Of a DNA stretch of 40,404 bases, positions 30,208 to 38,391 are shown piece by piece. This DNA is from Chloroflexi bacterium UBA4736. GTDB lineage: Bacteria > Chloroflexota > Dormibacteria > Dormibacterales > Dormibacteraceae. The notes below the pieces were generated by a model that was given only the letters and a program-made list of their open reading frames with translations, was not told the origin of the DNA and did no database searches. The position numbers were made by a program, and so were the translations under genes. The stretch spans positions 403-40,806 of the forward strand of contig DHIW01000097.1 of assembly GCA_002404015.1 (NCBI GenBank). Reading direction: 5' to 3'. The number at the start of each line of letters is the position of its first letter. Within the stretch, counting starts at the first letter, position 1.

Positions 30208-31359
30208 GGTGGCGGCCGGCGAGGGCGCGTTGCGGACGTGCAGGACGCGCTCACCCTGGACGTCGACCACGAAGTCGTCGACCAGCGCGCCCTCTGGGCT
30301 GATGGCCTGCGCCCGGACCCCGGACTGCCCCGGCACCAGGTCGGCCAGCGTCACCTCGGGCAGGTAGCGCTGGACCGAGCGCAGGAAGGCCCGCTTGCTG
30401 AAGTCGCGCCACATCTCGACGGCGCCCATCCGCCAGTACCTCGCGGCCATCCTCTGGAAACCCCGGTTGGCCAGGGCGGCGAGCAGGTCTCGGGGCCGCG
30501 TGTCGAGGCGGCCGTAGCCCTCGCGGCTGAAGGCAAGGACGGCGTTGGGGCCCAGCCACACCTCTCCGCTGCCCAGGCGGCGGGTGGCGTGCACTCCGAG
30601 GAATGGGAAGTCGGGCTCGGGCACGGGGTAGATCAGGTTGCGGGCGAGGTGGCGGGACTCCGGTCGGAGCTGCCAGTAGTCGCCCCGGAACGGCACCACG
30701 CGCGGCTCTCGGGCGCCCCTCGTAAGCCTCGCCAGGCGGTCGGCGTACACGCCGGCGCAGGCGATCATCCGGCGGGCCTCGATCTCGTCGCCCGGGGTCT
30801 CCAAGAGCAAACCGCCGGCCAGCTTGCGCACGCCCAGCAGCGGGTGGTTGGTCAGGATGTCGGCGCCGGCCGCCCGGATGTCCTCGGCGTACCCGCGCGC
30901 GACCTGTGAGTAGTCGACGATCCCGGTCTCGGGCGACCAGAGGGCGCGGATCCCCGCGCAGTGGGGCTCCAGCTCGCGGAGGCGCTCCGGCCCGATCAGC
31001 TCCAGGCCGGCCACCCCGTTGGCGCGCCCGCGAGCGTGGAGGTCGTCCAGCCTGCCCAGCTCAGCGGGCTCTGTGGCCACGATGACCTTGCCGCAGCGGT
31101 CGGTCGGGATGCCCTTCGCCTCGCAGTACGCGTACATCTCGCGCATCCCGGCAACGCACAGCTGGGCCTTCAGCGAGCCGGGCGTGTAGTAGATCCCGGA
31201 GTGGATGACGCCCGAGTTGTGGCCGCTCTGGTGCTGAGCGATGCCGGACTCCTTGTCGAGCACGGCAACGCGGAGCCCGGGCCGCCTCCGCAGCAGCTCG
31301 CGCGCGGACGCCAGTCCCACGATGCCGGCCCCGATGATCGCAACGTCGTAGCGAGCCAC
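30148..31359 (-). CDS. lhgO: L-2-hydroxyglutarate oxidase/dehydrogenase
   Basis: A 403-residue FAD enzyme of the DAO family. The dinucleotide motif is VAIIGAGIVGLASA, then VLDKESGIAQHQSGHNSGVIHSG, the hallmark of LhgO, followed by YYTPGSLKAQL. The C-terminal glycine-rich FAD stretch is present (HVRNAPSPAATSSLAIG). It oxidises L-2-hydroxyglutarate to 2-oxoglutarate and feeds electrons to the respiratory chain. GTG 31359 faces the methyltransferase gene across 19 bp. Convergent with maf. Confidence 0.92.
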   Translation of the reverse strand: MARYDVAIIGAGIVGLASARELLRRRPGLRVAVLDKESGIAQHQSGHNSGVIHSGIYYTPGSLKAQLCVAGMREMYAYCEAKGIPTDRCGKVIVATEPAELGRLDDLHARGRANGVAGLELIGPERLRELEPHCAGIRALWSPETGIVDYSQVARGYAEDIRAAGADILTNHPLLGVRKLAGGLLLETPGDEIEARRMIACAGVYADRLARLTRGAREPRVVPFRGDYWQLRPESRHLARNLIYPVPEPDFPFLGVHATRRLGSGEVWLGPNAVLAFSREGYGRLDTRPRDLLAALANRGFQRMAARYWRMGAVEMWRDFSKRAFLRSVQRYLPEVTLADLVPGQSGVRAQAISPEGALVDDFVVDVQGERVLHVRNAPSPAATSSLAIGRLVADAAQKAFGE

Positions 31360-31378
31360 CGCCTATAGGATCGGCAAT
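31360..31378. promoter_or_regulatory. Shared divergent promoter, 19 bp, with palindromic CCTATAGG
   Basis: TAGGAT (31366-31371) lies 7 nt before ATG 31379. On the minus strand the overlapping ATCCTA (31371-31366) lies 6 nt before GTG 31359. The core CCTATAGG is self-complementary. It is the shortest of three such divergent gaps in the window. Confidence 0.45.
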
Positions 31379-32476
31379 ATGAGCAGCCCGCCGTTTCGGG
31401 CCGACCACGTCGGCAGCCTGCTGCGGCCGCCCGAGCTGCTGGCGGCGCGGGCCGCGTTCGACCGCGGCGAGCTGACCGCCGGCGCGCTGCGCGAGGTGGA
31501 GGACCATCACATCATCGACGCCGTCCGCCTCCAGGAGTCGGTCGGCCTGCAGTCGATCACGGACGGCGAGTACCGCCGGGTCATCTACTTCAGCCACTTC
31601 CCGGCCGCGGTCTCGGGTTTCACCGAGATGGAGATGCCGCGTACGTTCAGGGACGATCGCGGCCGCGAGCTGCGCTACACCGGGGCGGTCGTCACGGGGA
31701 AGCTGCGCCGGCAGCGCGGCATAGCGACCGAGGAGTTCCTCTACGTGCGCTCACTGACCGAGCGCACCCCCAAGGTCACCTTGCCCAGCCCCACCCAGCA
31801 GGTGACGCTGCGCTGGCGGGAGGGGGTGTCCGACCGCGCCTACCCCGACCGCGACGAGCTCCACGAGGACGTGGTCCGCGTCTACCGGGAGGAGCTGAAC
31901 GAGCTCGGCCGCCTGGGCTGCACCTACGTCCAGCTCGACGATGTGACGCTGGGCCTCCTGTGCGACGAGAATCAGCGAGCCCAGATGCTCGCCGCCGGCG
32001 AGGACCTCGACCAGGTCCTGGAGCGCCATATCAGGCTGGTCAACGAGTCGCTCATGGGCCGGCCGGCCGGGATGGTGATCGCCATGCACATCTGCCGCGG
32101 CAACAACCAGGGCCGCTGGCTCGGCGAGGGCGGCTACGAGGCGATCTCCGACCAGATCTTCGAGGGCCTCCGGATCGACGCTTTCTTCCTTGAGTACGAC
32201 ACTCCGCGAGCCGGTTCGTTCGAGCCGCTGGCGCGGATGCCGCGCGAGAAGCGGGTGGTGCTGGGCCTGGTCAGCAGCAAGACGCCGGAGCTGGAGCCGG
32301 CCGACGACCTCGTCCGCCGCCTCGAGGAGGCCTCGCGATATTTCCCCATCGAGCGGCTCGCCATCAGCCCCCAGTGCGGGTTTGCCAGCACAGCCCCTGG
32401 GAACCCCCTCACGCCGGCAGACCAGGAGGCCAAGCTCCGCCTGGTGGCCGCGGTGGCGGAACGGGTCTGGGGCTAA
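31379..32476 (+). CDS. MetE-like cobalamin-independent methyltransferase (C-terminal-domain type)
   Basis: A 365-residue protein of the UROD/MetE-C fold. It begins PFRADHVGSLLRPPELL, typical of stand-alone MetE homologues such as YxjG/YxjH. The zinc ligands are His and Cys in AMHICRGN, Glu in FLEYDTPR and Cys in SPQCGF. So it likely transfers a methyl group to a thiol from a folate or other donor; it lacks the N-terminal MetE domain. Its A-rich terminator follows the stop at once. Leaderless ATG. Confidence 0.9.
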   Translation: MSSPPFRADHVGSLLRPPELLAARAAFDRGELTAGALREVEDHHIIDAVRLQESVGLQSITDGEYRRVIYFSHFPAAVSGFTEMEMPRTFRDDRGRELRYTGAVVTGKLRRQRGIATEEFLYVRSLTERTPKVTLPSPTQQVTLRWREGVSDRAYPDRDELHEDVVRVYREELNELGRLGCTYVQLDDVTLGLLCDENQRAQMLAAGEDLDQVLERHIRLVNESLMGRPAGMVIAMHICRGNNQGRWLGEGGYEAISDQIFEGLRIDAFFLEYDTPRAGSFEPLARMPREKRVVLGLVSSKTPELEPADDLVRRLEEASRYFPIERLAISPQCGFASTAPGNPLTPADQEAKLRLVAAVAERVWG

Positions 32477-32512
32477 AAAAAGGAGGAGGGCCGGCGAGCG
32501 GCCCCCCTCTTT
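32475..32512. terminator. Bidirectional intrinsic terminator
   Basis: A stem of about 14 bp with one mismatch, CCG(GCGAG)CGG at its tip, sits between the methyltransferase and GlsB-like genes. Seven A bases on the left become a U-tract for the minus-strand GlsB-like gene (strong); the right side CTCTTT serves the plus gene (weaker). The A-run includes the TAA stop. Confidence 0.8.
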
Positions 32513-32531
32513 GCACGCCAGACGGGTTTGG

Positions 32532-32789
32532 CTACGTTCGGAGCGGCTCCCGGCGGACCATGTGGATGATCGCCACCAGGATGCAGGCGCCGATCACGGC
32601 CCCGATGAAGGAGATGATCAGGTTCGTGGTGCTGACGCCGAGCAGTGTCCGGATGAGGAAGCCGCCGATGAAGGCGCCCACGATCCCAAGGACGATGTCC
32701 ATCACGACGCCATAACCGTGGCCGCTCATGAGCTTGCCGGCGACCCAGCCGGCCAGGCCGCCCAGGATGATCCAAGCGATGTAGTGCAC
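32532..32789 (-). CDS. GlsB/YeaQ/YmgE-family small membrane protein
   Basis: An 85-residue protein with three hydrophobic segments: IAWIILGGLAGWVAGKLM, IVLGIVGAFIGGFLI and IISFIGAVIGACILVAI. The Gly spacing is the mark of the transglycosylase-associated (GlsB) family, often stress-induced with unknown mechanism. GTG 32789 has AGGAG about 8 nt upstream, so unlike many neighbours it uses a Shine-Dalgarno. A near-consensus promoter and strong terminator make it a one-gene unit. Confidence 0.93.
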   Translation of the reverse strand: MHYIAWIILGGLAGWVAGKLMSGHGYGVVMDIVLGIVGAFIGGFLIRTLLGVSTTNLIISFIGAVIGACILVAIIHMVRREPLRT

Positions 32790-32827
32790 GATGGCCTCTC
32801 CTAGAAGGGAACTAAGGTGACAACTCT

Positions 32828-32857
32828 ACTATCAGAGAAGCTAGCCCAGATTGTCAA
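32828..32857 (-). promoter_or_regulatory. Promoter of the GlsB-like gene
   Basis: TTGACA (32857-32852), an 18-bp spacer and GATAGT (32833-32828) on the minus strand; TGATAG gives 17 bp. A leader of about 32 nt carries the ribosome site. Confidence 0.6.
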
Positions 32858-32951
32858 CTCGGGCGCCCATGGGGGCGGGTGGCTGAGCCGGAACGGGCCG
32901 CCGACAGCCTCCCGGCTGAGTCTGGCTCGCCAGCTCAGCGAACGCCTCCGG

Positions 32952-33017
32952 CTAAGACCTCAGCGGCCGGTACCCGAGGACCTCGACCGCCCGCCGGATG
33001 TCGAGCGTGAACGTCGC
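32952..33017 (-). pseudogene. Remnant of an NDP-sugar epimerase C-terminus
   Basis: On the minus strand, downstream of the Gfo/Idh/MocA gene, a frame encodes ATFTLDIRRAVEVLGYRP and then a stop. This is the usual C-terminal end of extended SDR sugar epimerases (DIxxAxxxLGYxP). Nothing upstream in that frame resembles the rest of the enzyme. It is probably the end of a deleted gene. The remaining 32860-33054 stretch shows no other gene. Confidence 0.4.
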
Positions 33018-33054
33018 AGGCGCGCGGCGAGAATGACCGACAGCACAGCGAGAG

Positions 33055-34230
33055 TCAGCGGTCCGCCTCTTGTCCGACCGGCTTCCGCTCGACCTCCACG
33101 CGCCTACCCTCGCGCGCGCTGCGCTCGACCGCCTCACAGACGAGGACTCCGTCGTGCCCGTCGGCGAATGTGGGGTAGCGCCCTTGCGCCGGGCCGCCTT
33201 CGAGCACGGCCCGGTAGACGGCGGCGTACAGCCCCCTGAAGGTGTCGGCGAAACCTTCTACGTGACCGCCGGGCAGATGGGACGCCGCCACTCCCGCCGC
33301 GTTCATCAACCCTGCGTCGCGGGGGAGCACCTCGTTAGGACGGTCGCGATGCCCCAGCCAGAGCTCATCGGGCTGCTCGGAGCACCAGGCGGCGGAGGCG
33401 CTGGCACCGTCGATCTCGAGCTGGAGGCAGTTCTTCCGCCCGGCGCTCACCTGCGAGACGGCGAGCGACCCTAAAGCGCCGTTCTCGTAGCGGACCAGGA
33501 TGGTAGCGCAGTCCTCGGTCTTGATCTCGCGAGCCTCCGTGTCCCGCCTCGGACCGGCCGCAAACGTCTCGACCGGCCCCGTCGGCTCCCGGCGCACCTT
33601 GACGAAGGTCGCCAGGTCGGCGGTAACCGAAGCGACCCGCGACCCCACCAGGAAGGAGGTCAGGTCGAGCCAGTGCGAGCCGATGTCGCCGACCGCGCGA
33701 AGCGTTCCGCCCAGTGCCGGATCGAGCCGCCAGTTCCAGTCCGTGTCGAGCAGGAGCCAGTCCTGCAAGTAGTGCCCCGTGACCAGGCGCACCTCGCCCA
33801 GCCCGCCCTCCCGAACCAGCTGCTGCAAGTGCTGGCACAGCGGGTAGAAGCGAATGTTGAAGTTGACCGCGTGGACCAGTCCGCTCGACTCCGCCAGCCG
33901 GAGCAGCTCGGAGGACTCGGCCGAAGTCCCTGCCAGCGGCTTCTCGCAGACCACGTGCTTGCCCGCGCCGAGAGCGGCCTTCGCATGGGCGTGGTGAAGG
34001 TGGTTGGGCGAGGTGATGTGCACCACGTCCACCCGCTCGTCGGCGAGCATCGCCTCGATCGACTCGTAGGCGGGTGGCAGGCCGGCGGCCCGGGCCCGTT
34101 CGGCGGCCCGGGCACCGCTGGAGCCGACGACACCGTGGACCTGGACCCCGAGCCGGCGCAGGGCGTCGACGTGGACGCTGCCGATGAAGCCCATGCCAAC
34201 CACGGCCGCCCCAATGTCGCTTCGTGCCAC
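33055..34230 (-). CDS. Gfo/Idh/MocA-family oxidoreductase
   Basis: A 391-residue NAD(P)-dependent sugar or cyclitol dehydrogenase. The Rossmann motif is AAVVGMGFIGSVH, then HITSPNHLHH and the family CEKPL with the catalytic Lys; GDIGSHWLDL and the C-terminal alpha/beta domain follow. Substrates in the family include inositols and sugar acids. GTG 34230 is chosen over TTG 34239 because TATTGA ends 5 nt before it. No pathway partner is adjacent, apart from the epimerase remnant. Confidence 0.9.
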   Translation of the reverse strand: MARSDIGAAVVGMGFIGSVHVDALRRLGVQVHGVVGSSGARAAERARAAGLPPAYESIEAMLADERVDVVHITSPNHLHHAHAKAALGAGKHVVCEKPLAGTSAESSELLRLAESSGLVHAVNFNIRFYPLCQHLQQLVREGGLGEVRLVTGHYLQDWLLLDTDWNWRLDPALGGTLRAVGDIGSHWLDLTSFLVGSRVASVTADLATFVKVRREPTGPVETFAAGPRRDTEAREIKTEDCATILVRYENGALGSLAVSQVSAGRKNCLQLEIDGASASAAWCSEQPDELWLGHRDRPNEVLPRDAGLMNAAGVAASHLPGGHVEGFADTFRGLYAAVYRAVLEGGPAQGRYPTFADGHDGVLVCEAVERSAREGRRVEVERKPVGQEADR

Positions 34231-34263
34231 TCCAGTCAATAGACGACCTTATCCGTCGGGGCC

Positions 34264-35061
34264 TCAGGCCGTTTGCCGGTTCAGGAAATCCTCGATCAGG
34301 CGGCGGGCGATGCTGAACGGCCCGGGAAGTTCCGGAAGGTCGTTCGGCGAAAACCAGCGGGCATCTGTGATCTCGTCCTCCTGCAGGCGGATCTCGCCGG
34401 CCTTGTAGCTGGCGAAGAATCCGACCATCAGCTGGCTCGGGAAGGGCCAGGACTGGCTCCCGAAGTAGCGGAGGTCCGCGAGCTCGATGCCCACCTCCTC
34501 CATGACTTCCCGCGCGACCGCCTGCTCGAGGGTCTCGCCGGGTTCGACGAACCCGGCCAGGGCGCTGTAGAAGGAGGTTGGGAAGCGGGCGCTGTGGGCG
34601 AGCAGCAGTTGGTCATCCCGTTCGACGACCATGATCACGGCGGGGGTGACCCGGGGGAAGTGGAGGGCGCCGCAGCTCGGGCAGACGCGGGCGGTCTCCG
34701 ACGGCGAGACGACGGTCGGGGTGCCACAGCGCCCGCAGAAGGCGTGGCCGAGATACCAGTCGACGAGCTGGGAAGAGCGTCCCGCGGCCGCCATCAGGTG
34801 GTCCGGCAGGCGACCGAAGAGCGACCTGAGGCCGACCGGCGTCAGCTCTGCCCCCAGCTCTGCTGCGGGGTCCACGGCACCCGCCCAGACGCCGCGGCCG
34901 TCCACGGTGGCGACCCGGATCAGGCTGGCGTCGGACTGGAACAGCCCAGGCGCCAATCCGGCGGCAGGGACCGAGGGCTCTCCGTCGACCTCCCGGATGA
35001 GGAGGCGGCCTTCTACGAAAGCGAACAGCAGGTCGTCCGGCGCCGGACTGGAAGGTGCCAT
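34264..35061 (-). CDS. nudC: NADH pyrophosphatase/decapping-type Nudix hydrolase
   Basis: A 265-residue NudC. An N-terminal domain of about 95 residues precedes a zinc ribbon (CGRCG and CPSCG), then the Nudix box GFVEPGETLEQAVAREVMEE (with VGIEL after it) and the NudC-specific SQSWPFPSQLM. It cleaves NADH and NAD-capped RNA to NMN and AMP parts. ATG 35061 starts the conserved protein; the longer frame upstream is Arg-rich and antisense to DUF3224. All ligands are intact. Confidence 0.95.
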   Translation of the reverse strand: MAPSSPAPDDLLFAFVEGRLLIREVDGEPSVPAAGLAPGLFQSDASLIRVATVDGRGVWAGAVDPAAELGAELTPVGLRSLFGRLPDHLMAAAGRSSQLVDWYLGHAFCGRCGTPTVVSPSETARVCPSCGALHFPRVTPAVIMVVERDDQLLLAHSARFPTSFYSALAGFVEPGETLEQAVAREVMEEVGIELADLRYFGSQSWPFPSQLMVGFFASYKAGEIRLQEDEITDARWFSPNDLPELPGPFSIARRLIEDFLNRQTA

Positions 35062-35090
35062 AACTGCAGCCTGATGGTAGACGCCGCCCG

Positions 35091-35492
35091 TCAAGCCGGG
35101 GCGACCGCTAACTCGTAGTCGAGCGTGAAGGTGTGAGTGCCGTCCGTAGCTATGTCGATGCGCCCCTCGCCTTTGATCCCGCGAAGCTCTCCGGTGCCAG
35201 AGCCGGGAACGATGGGCCACTGACCCGATGGCTCGCCGTTCGCCATCGTGCCCAGGTGCAGCAGGCCGAAGGTGCCGCGGCACCCGCCCACGCGGGCGTC
35301 GATATGCTCGAGCGCCACGTAGCCGGCGCCGGCTTCGGATCGACATGCCAGCATCTCGACGCTGCCGTGGCCGTCGACATCGCCCCGGAATGTCTTCTTG
35401 ATAACAACTCGGCCGTAGCTCACGCCCTCGATCTCGCGCTGCGGCGGATCGGGCTCGACGGAGTCGACGGTGAAGATGGCGAGGGCTCGCAT
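35091..35492 (-). CDS. DUF3224 protein
   Basis: A 133-residue beta-rich protein. Motifs include YGRVVIKKTFRGDVDGHG, SVEML, GCRGTFGLLHLGTM and GELRGIKGEGRIDI, the DUF3224 barrel pattern with the conserved His in the HxG-like segment. Function unknown; relatives are common in soil Actinomycetota and may bind small ligands. ATG 35492. The 204 bp between this gene and the 35697 gene hold no clear feature. Confidence 0.85.
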   Translation of the reverse strand: MRALAIFTVDSVEPDPPQREIEGVSYGRVVIKKTFRGDVDGHGSVEMLACRSEAGAGYVALEHIDARVGGCRGTFGLLHLGTMANGEPSGQWPIVPGSGTGELRGIKGEGRIDIATDGTHTFTLDYELAVAPA

Positions 35493-35696
35493 GTGCGGTC
35501 ATTGCACCACGACCGCGAAGTCAGCTGCACAGGGGTCAGCGGAGCTGGGACTGAGTCGGCATCGCGGTCTGTCTCGCCCTCGCGCTCGGGGGCCTGGCGC
35601 TATCGGGCTGGGGGGTCAGCGGCCGCGACGTCGCGACCTGAGGCGTCGGCCAGCCCTCGGTGCTGGGCCGTTTGATGGGCGGCGAGCGACCTTCAC

Positions 35697-36569
35697 TCAG
35701 CCCTTGACGTAGGCCAGCTTCTCGGCCACCTTTCCTTCTCGCACGCGGTACGCGTCGATGCCGCGAACGTGACCGCCTGAGTCCCCGCTGCCCCATGAGA
35801 ATCGCCACCGGCTGAACACCCGGTCGCCGGATGCGAACATCTCCTCGTTCTCGAAGCGGGGCTCCTCGGTGGTCGCGAAGAAGTTCTCCCAGTACGTCCG
35901 CACCGCGGCCTGGCCCGCGTGCCGCTCGCCGTCCGGCGCCGGGTCCGTACTTTCGAAGACGCAGTCGTCGGTCATGAGCGCCATCACTGCCTCGACGTCG
36001 CCGCGGTCGAACGCCTCGCAAAACCTGGTCACCACGGCGAATGCATCGGTTGCGCCGCCCGTCCCCTGCTTCCACTCCGCCACCAGTGCCTCGAGCTGCG
36101 GGACGTGTTCGCCGTAGTGGTCGGTCAGCCACCCCAGCACGTCGGCCGCGCTGGTCGGATAGGCCGCGGCCCCACCCGGGTACCAGACGGGAGCTTTGCG
36201 GTCAAGGTCGGCCGCGACGCCCTCGATCATCCCGGTCAGGTGCTGGTGGAGCTTCTCCGTCGTGGCCAGCTCCGCGACGACTTCGCCGGCCTGGAGGGCT
36301 TCTTTCGCTCTCGCCTGCGCACGCACCTCGAGCCCCGATGGATCCTCCGGCCGGCATTCGGCGAAGCCGCCCGCGATCAGGGCGTTCAGCACATTGGTGT
36401 AGTGCTCGAGCACGAAGTTGACGTGGACGGCTATGCCTCCGAGCGAGTAGTCGTCACCCGGCTTTAGGTACTCAGACGCGTGCGGAGGCACGTGTCGCAT
36501 GGTCTCCAGGTACCGGTCCCTGGCGCCCGTGAATGCCGCCAGGGCTGCGTTCGACTCCATGGTCTGCAT
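35697..36569 (-). CDS. Fusion of a DinB-like domain and a SnoaL/NTF2-like domain
   Basis: A 290-residue two-domain protein. Residues about 5-165 form a four-helix DinB/maleylpyruvate-isomerase-like bundle (SLGGIAVHVNFVLEHY and LGWLTDHYGEHVPQLE hold the metal-ligand-type His residues). Residues about 172-290 form a SnoaL/NTF2 cone (VVTRFCEAFDRGDVEAVMAL, ending VAEKLAYVKG). ATG 36569 has AGGAG 8 nt upstream. Each half is usually a separate protein. The His in LTDHYGEH suggest a thiol or metal-dependent activity, the partner cone a binding pocket; the substrate is unknown. Confidence 0.85.
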   Translation of the reverse strand: MQTMESNAALAAFTGARDRYLETMRHVPPHASEYLKPGDDYSLGGIAVHVNFVLEHYTNVLNALIAGGFAECRPEDPSGLEVRAQARAKEALQAGEVVAELATTEKLHQHLTGMIEGVAADLDRKAPVWYPGGAAAYPTSAADVLGWLTDHYGEHVPQLEALVAEWKQGTGGATDAFAVVTRFCEAFDRGDVEAVMALMTDDCVFESTDPAPDGERHAGQAAVRTYWENFFATTEEPRFENEEMFASGDRVFSRWRFSWGSGDSGGHVRGIDAYRVREGKVAEKLAYVKG

Positions 36570-36584
36570 CTCGCTTGCTCCTGA

Positions 36585-36713
36585 TCAGGACGGCCTGGCA
36601 TAGTTGCTGGCGCCGTAGAAGTCAACCACGACGGCGGGCTCATCGCCGACGACCCAGGCGTCGTGGCCACTCGTCACGCGCGCATCGTCTCCCACAAGAT
36701 CAGCATTGACAAC
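36585..36713 (-). pseudogene. C-terminal remnant of a cupin-domain protein
   Basis: Directly after the MoaD-like stop, in the same frame, 42 codons encode ARVTSGHDAWVVGDEPAVVV and end YGASNYARPS. This is the final strand region of small cupin proteins (GHDAWVVGDEP is characteristic). The metal-binding first motif and the rest of the barrel are missing, and there is no ribosome site. It is probably the leftover of a deletion that joined the MoaD-like gene to a cupin gene. Confidence 0.6.
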
Positions 36714-37022
36714 CTACCTATTAGAACCGCAGCCCCCCGACATCGCTCCGACGATCAGGAATGGCTCGGTCCCGGTCGCAACGGCGTCGGGTAATGGGGC
36801 CTCGGGTAACTCGTCCGACAGGTCCTCCTCGCACGCGAAGAACCTCAGCAGCGGCCGGCGCCGCTGGGTGGCGGGGTCCCGGATCGTGCCACGCAGCGCC
36901 GGGTACGCGGCCTCGAGCGCGTCGATGACCGAGCGTTGGCAGGCCGGGCCGACGACCTCGACCTCGACCTCCCTTCCCACGCCGGCAAGCGTTCGTAGGT
37001 TCGGCGGGAGTACGACGCGCAT
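36714..37022 (-). CDS. MoaD/ThiS-like ubiquitin-fold protein with tail after Gly-Gly
   Basis: A 102-residue beta-grasp protein: [16 protein letters not shown] at the start, [17 protein letters not shown] in the helix, and [10 protein letters not shown] near the end. Family members normally end at Gly-Gly, the site of thiocarboxylate formation. Here five more residues (CGSNR) follow. The codon after GGC is TGC, one base from TGA, so a lost stop could explain the tail. ATG 37022 overlaps the BNR gene stop (TGATG), so the two are co-translated. Function unknown; a sulfur carrier or protein-modifier role is inferred. Confidence 0.8.
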   Translation of the reverse strand: MRVVLPPNLRTLAGVGREVEVEVVGPACQRSVIDALEAAYPALRGTIRDPATQRRRPLLRFFACEEDLSDELPEAPLPDAVATGTEPFLIVGAMSGGCGSNR

Positions 37023-38137
37023 CACGGCAGGGTCTGCACCTCCACCGAGACGACCGCCGGCAGGTCGCGGACGATCGGGGTCCAGCTGTCGCCGGCGTCG
37101 GCCGAACCGTAGACCTGCCCGCCGGTGGTGCCGAAGTACACGCCGCAGGAATCGAGCGAGTCGACGGCCATCGCGTCGCGCAGCACGTTGACGTAGCAAT
37201 CCCTTTGTGGGAGTCCGTAGGTGAGCGCCTCCCATTCGTTGCCGCCGGTCCGGCTGCGGTAGACGCGCAGCTTGCCGTCGGGCGGGAAGTGGTGGGAGTC
37301 GCTCTTGATCGGAACCACGTAGATGGTCTCGGGTTCGTGCGCGTGAACGTCGATGGCAAAGCCGAAGTCACTCGGCAGGTTGCCACTGATCTCCTGCCAC
37401 GACTCGCCGGCGTCGTCGCTGCGCATGACATCCCAGTGCTTCTGCATGAAGAGCACGTTCGGACGCGACGGGTGCGCCGCGATGCGGTGTACGCAGTGCC
37501 CGACCTCAGCGTTGGGGTCCGGGATCCCCTCTGACCGAAGACCACGATTGATCGGCCGCCAGGTCTTGCCGGCGTCATCGCTGCGGAACGCGCCGGCGGC
37601 CGAGATGGCGGCGAAGATCCGGTCGGGATTGGCCGGATCAAGGACGATGGTGTGCAGGCAGAGCCCGCCGGCGCCGGGCGCCCAGGAGGGCGCTGAGGAG
37701 TGTGTCCGCAGACCGGACAGCTCCTGCCAGGTCTGGCCGCCGTCGACGGTGCGGAACAGGGCGGCGTCCTCCACGCCGGCGTAGACGGTGTCGCGATCCG
37801 TCAGGGAGGGCTCGAGATGCCAGACCCGCGCGAACACCCAGGGGTGCGGCGAGCCGTCGTACCACTTGTGGGTGCTGACCTCACCCTCGTACTGGAACTC
37901 GTTGCCCACCGCCTCCCAGGTTTGGCCGCCGTCGTCAGAGCGCTGAAGGACCTGCCCGAACCAGCCGCTGGACTGGGAGGCGTAGAGCCGGTTCGGGTCC
38001 GCCGGCGACGCGTTGAGGTGATAGACCTCCCAGCCCGCGAAGTGGGGCCCGCTGACTTCCCAGCGCTCCCGCTTGCCATCCGAGGTCATTACGAACGCAC
38101 CCTTCCGAGTGCCCACCAGTAGCCGTACCGTACTCAT
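37022..38137 (-). CDS. BNR/Asp-box repeat beta-propeller protein (exo-sialidase-like)
   Basis: A 371-residue propeller with no signal peptide. At least five Asp-boxes are visible: [32 protein letters not shown] and SADAGDSW. The start [17 protein letters not shown] is typical of 'glycosyl hydrolase' BNR proteins. The Arg triad of true sialidases is not apparent, so enzyme activity is doubtful. It forms a two-gene operon with the MoaD-like gene, a pairing that recurs in soil bacteria to my knowledge. AAAGGGG lies 8-10 nt before ATG 38137. Confidence 0.87.
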   Translation of the reverse strand: MSTVRLLVGTRKGAFVMTSDGKRERWEVSGPHFAGWEVYHLNASPADPNRLYASQSSGWFGQVLQRSDDGGQTWEAVGNEFQYEGEVSTHKWYDGSPHPWVFARVWHLEPSLTDRDTVYAGVEDAALFRTVDGGQTWQELSGLRTHSSAPSWAPGAGGLCLHTIVLDPANPDRIFAAISAAGAFRSDDAGKTWRPINRGLRSEGIPDPNAEVGHCVHRIAAHPSRPNVLFMQKHWDVMRSDDAGESWQEISGNLPSDFGFAIDVHAHEPETIYVVPIKSDSHHFPPDGKLRVYRSRTGGNEWEALTYGLPQRDCYVNVLRDAMAVDSLDSCGVYFGTTGGQVYGSADAGDSWTPIVRDLPAVVSVEVQTLP

Positions 38138-38258
38138 CCTCAGTCCCCTTTCAGCTCAATACCAATACCCGCCGACCGGTGCTGGTTTGCCACGTGGGCA
38201 ACAGAGAGTAGCCGCGATTCCAAGCAATTCGAGTTCGAAATGATGCTCCCAGGTTTAC

Positions 38259-38286
38259 ACAATAAGAACCTTTCAGCACTTGTTAA
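38259..38286 (-). promoter_or_regulatory. Candidate promoter of the BNR-MoaD operon
   Basis: TTAACA (38286-38281), 16 bp and TATTGT (38264-38259) on the minus strand, giving a leader of about 115 nt. This stretch is clearly AT-richer than its surroundings. The remaining 38287-38391 holds only an imperfect GC hairpin after the kinase gene. Confidence 0.4.
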
Positions 38287-38391
38287 GACGGCCGAGATCA
38301 AGGTCAGCAGCCGCCACGCCAAGGTTCGCCGAGGGGGCTACCGCCTCCAATAGGCAGGGGGCTGGCGCCGCTCAGGCGCTCCCCTGATTCG

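Noticed and set aside
35550..35645. Hydrophobic stretch (VCLALALGGLALSGWG) on the plus strand
   Set aside because: Preceded by an in-frame stop, without a start or ribosome site; could be a remnant of a membrane protein but too short to support.
38355..38385. GC hairpin after the histidine kinase as a terminator
   Set aside because: Stem is imperfect and no U-tract follows.
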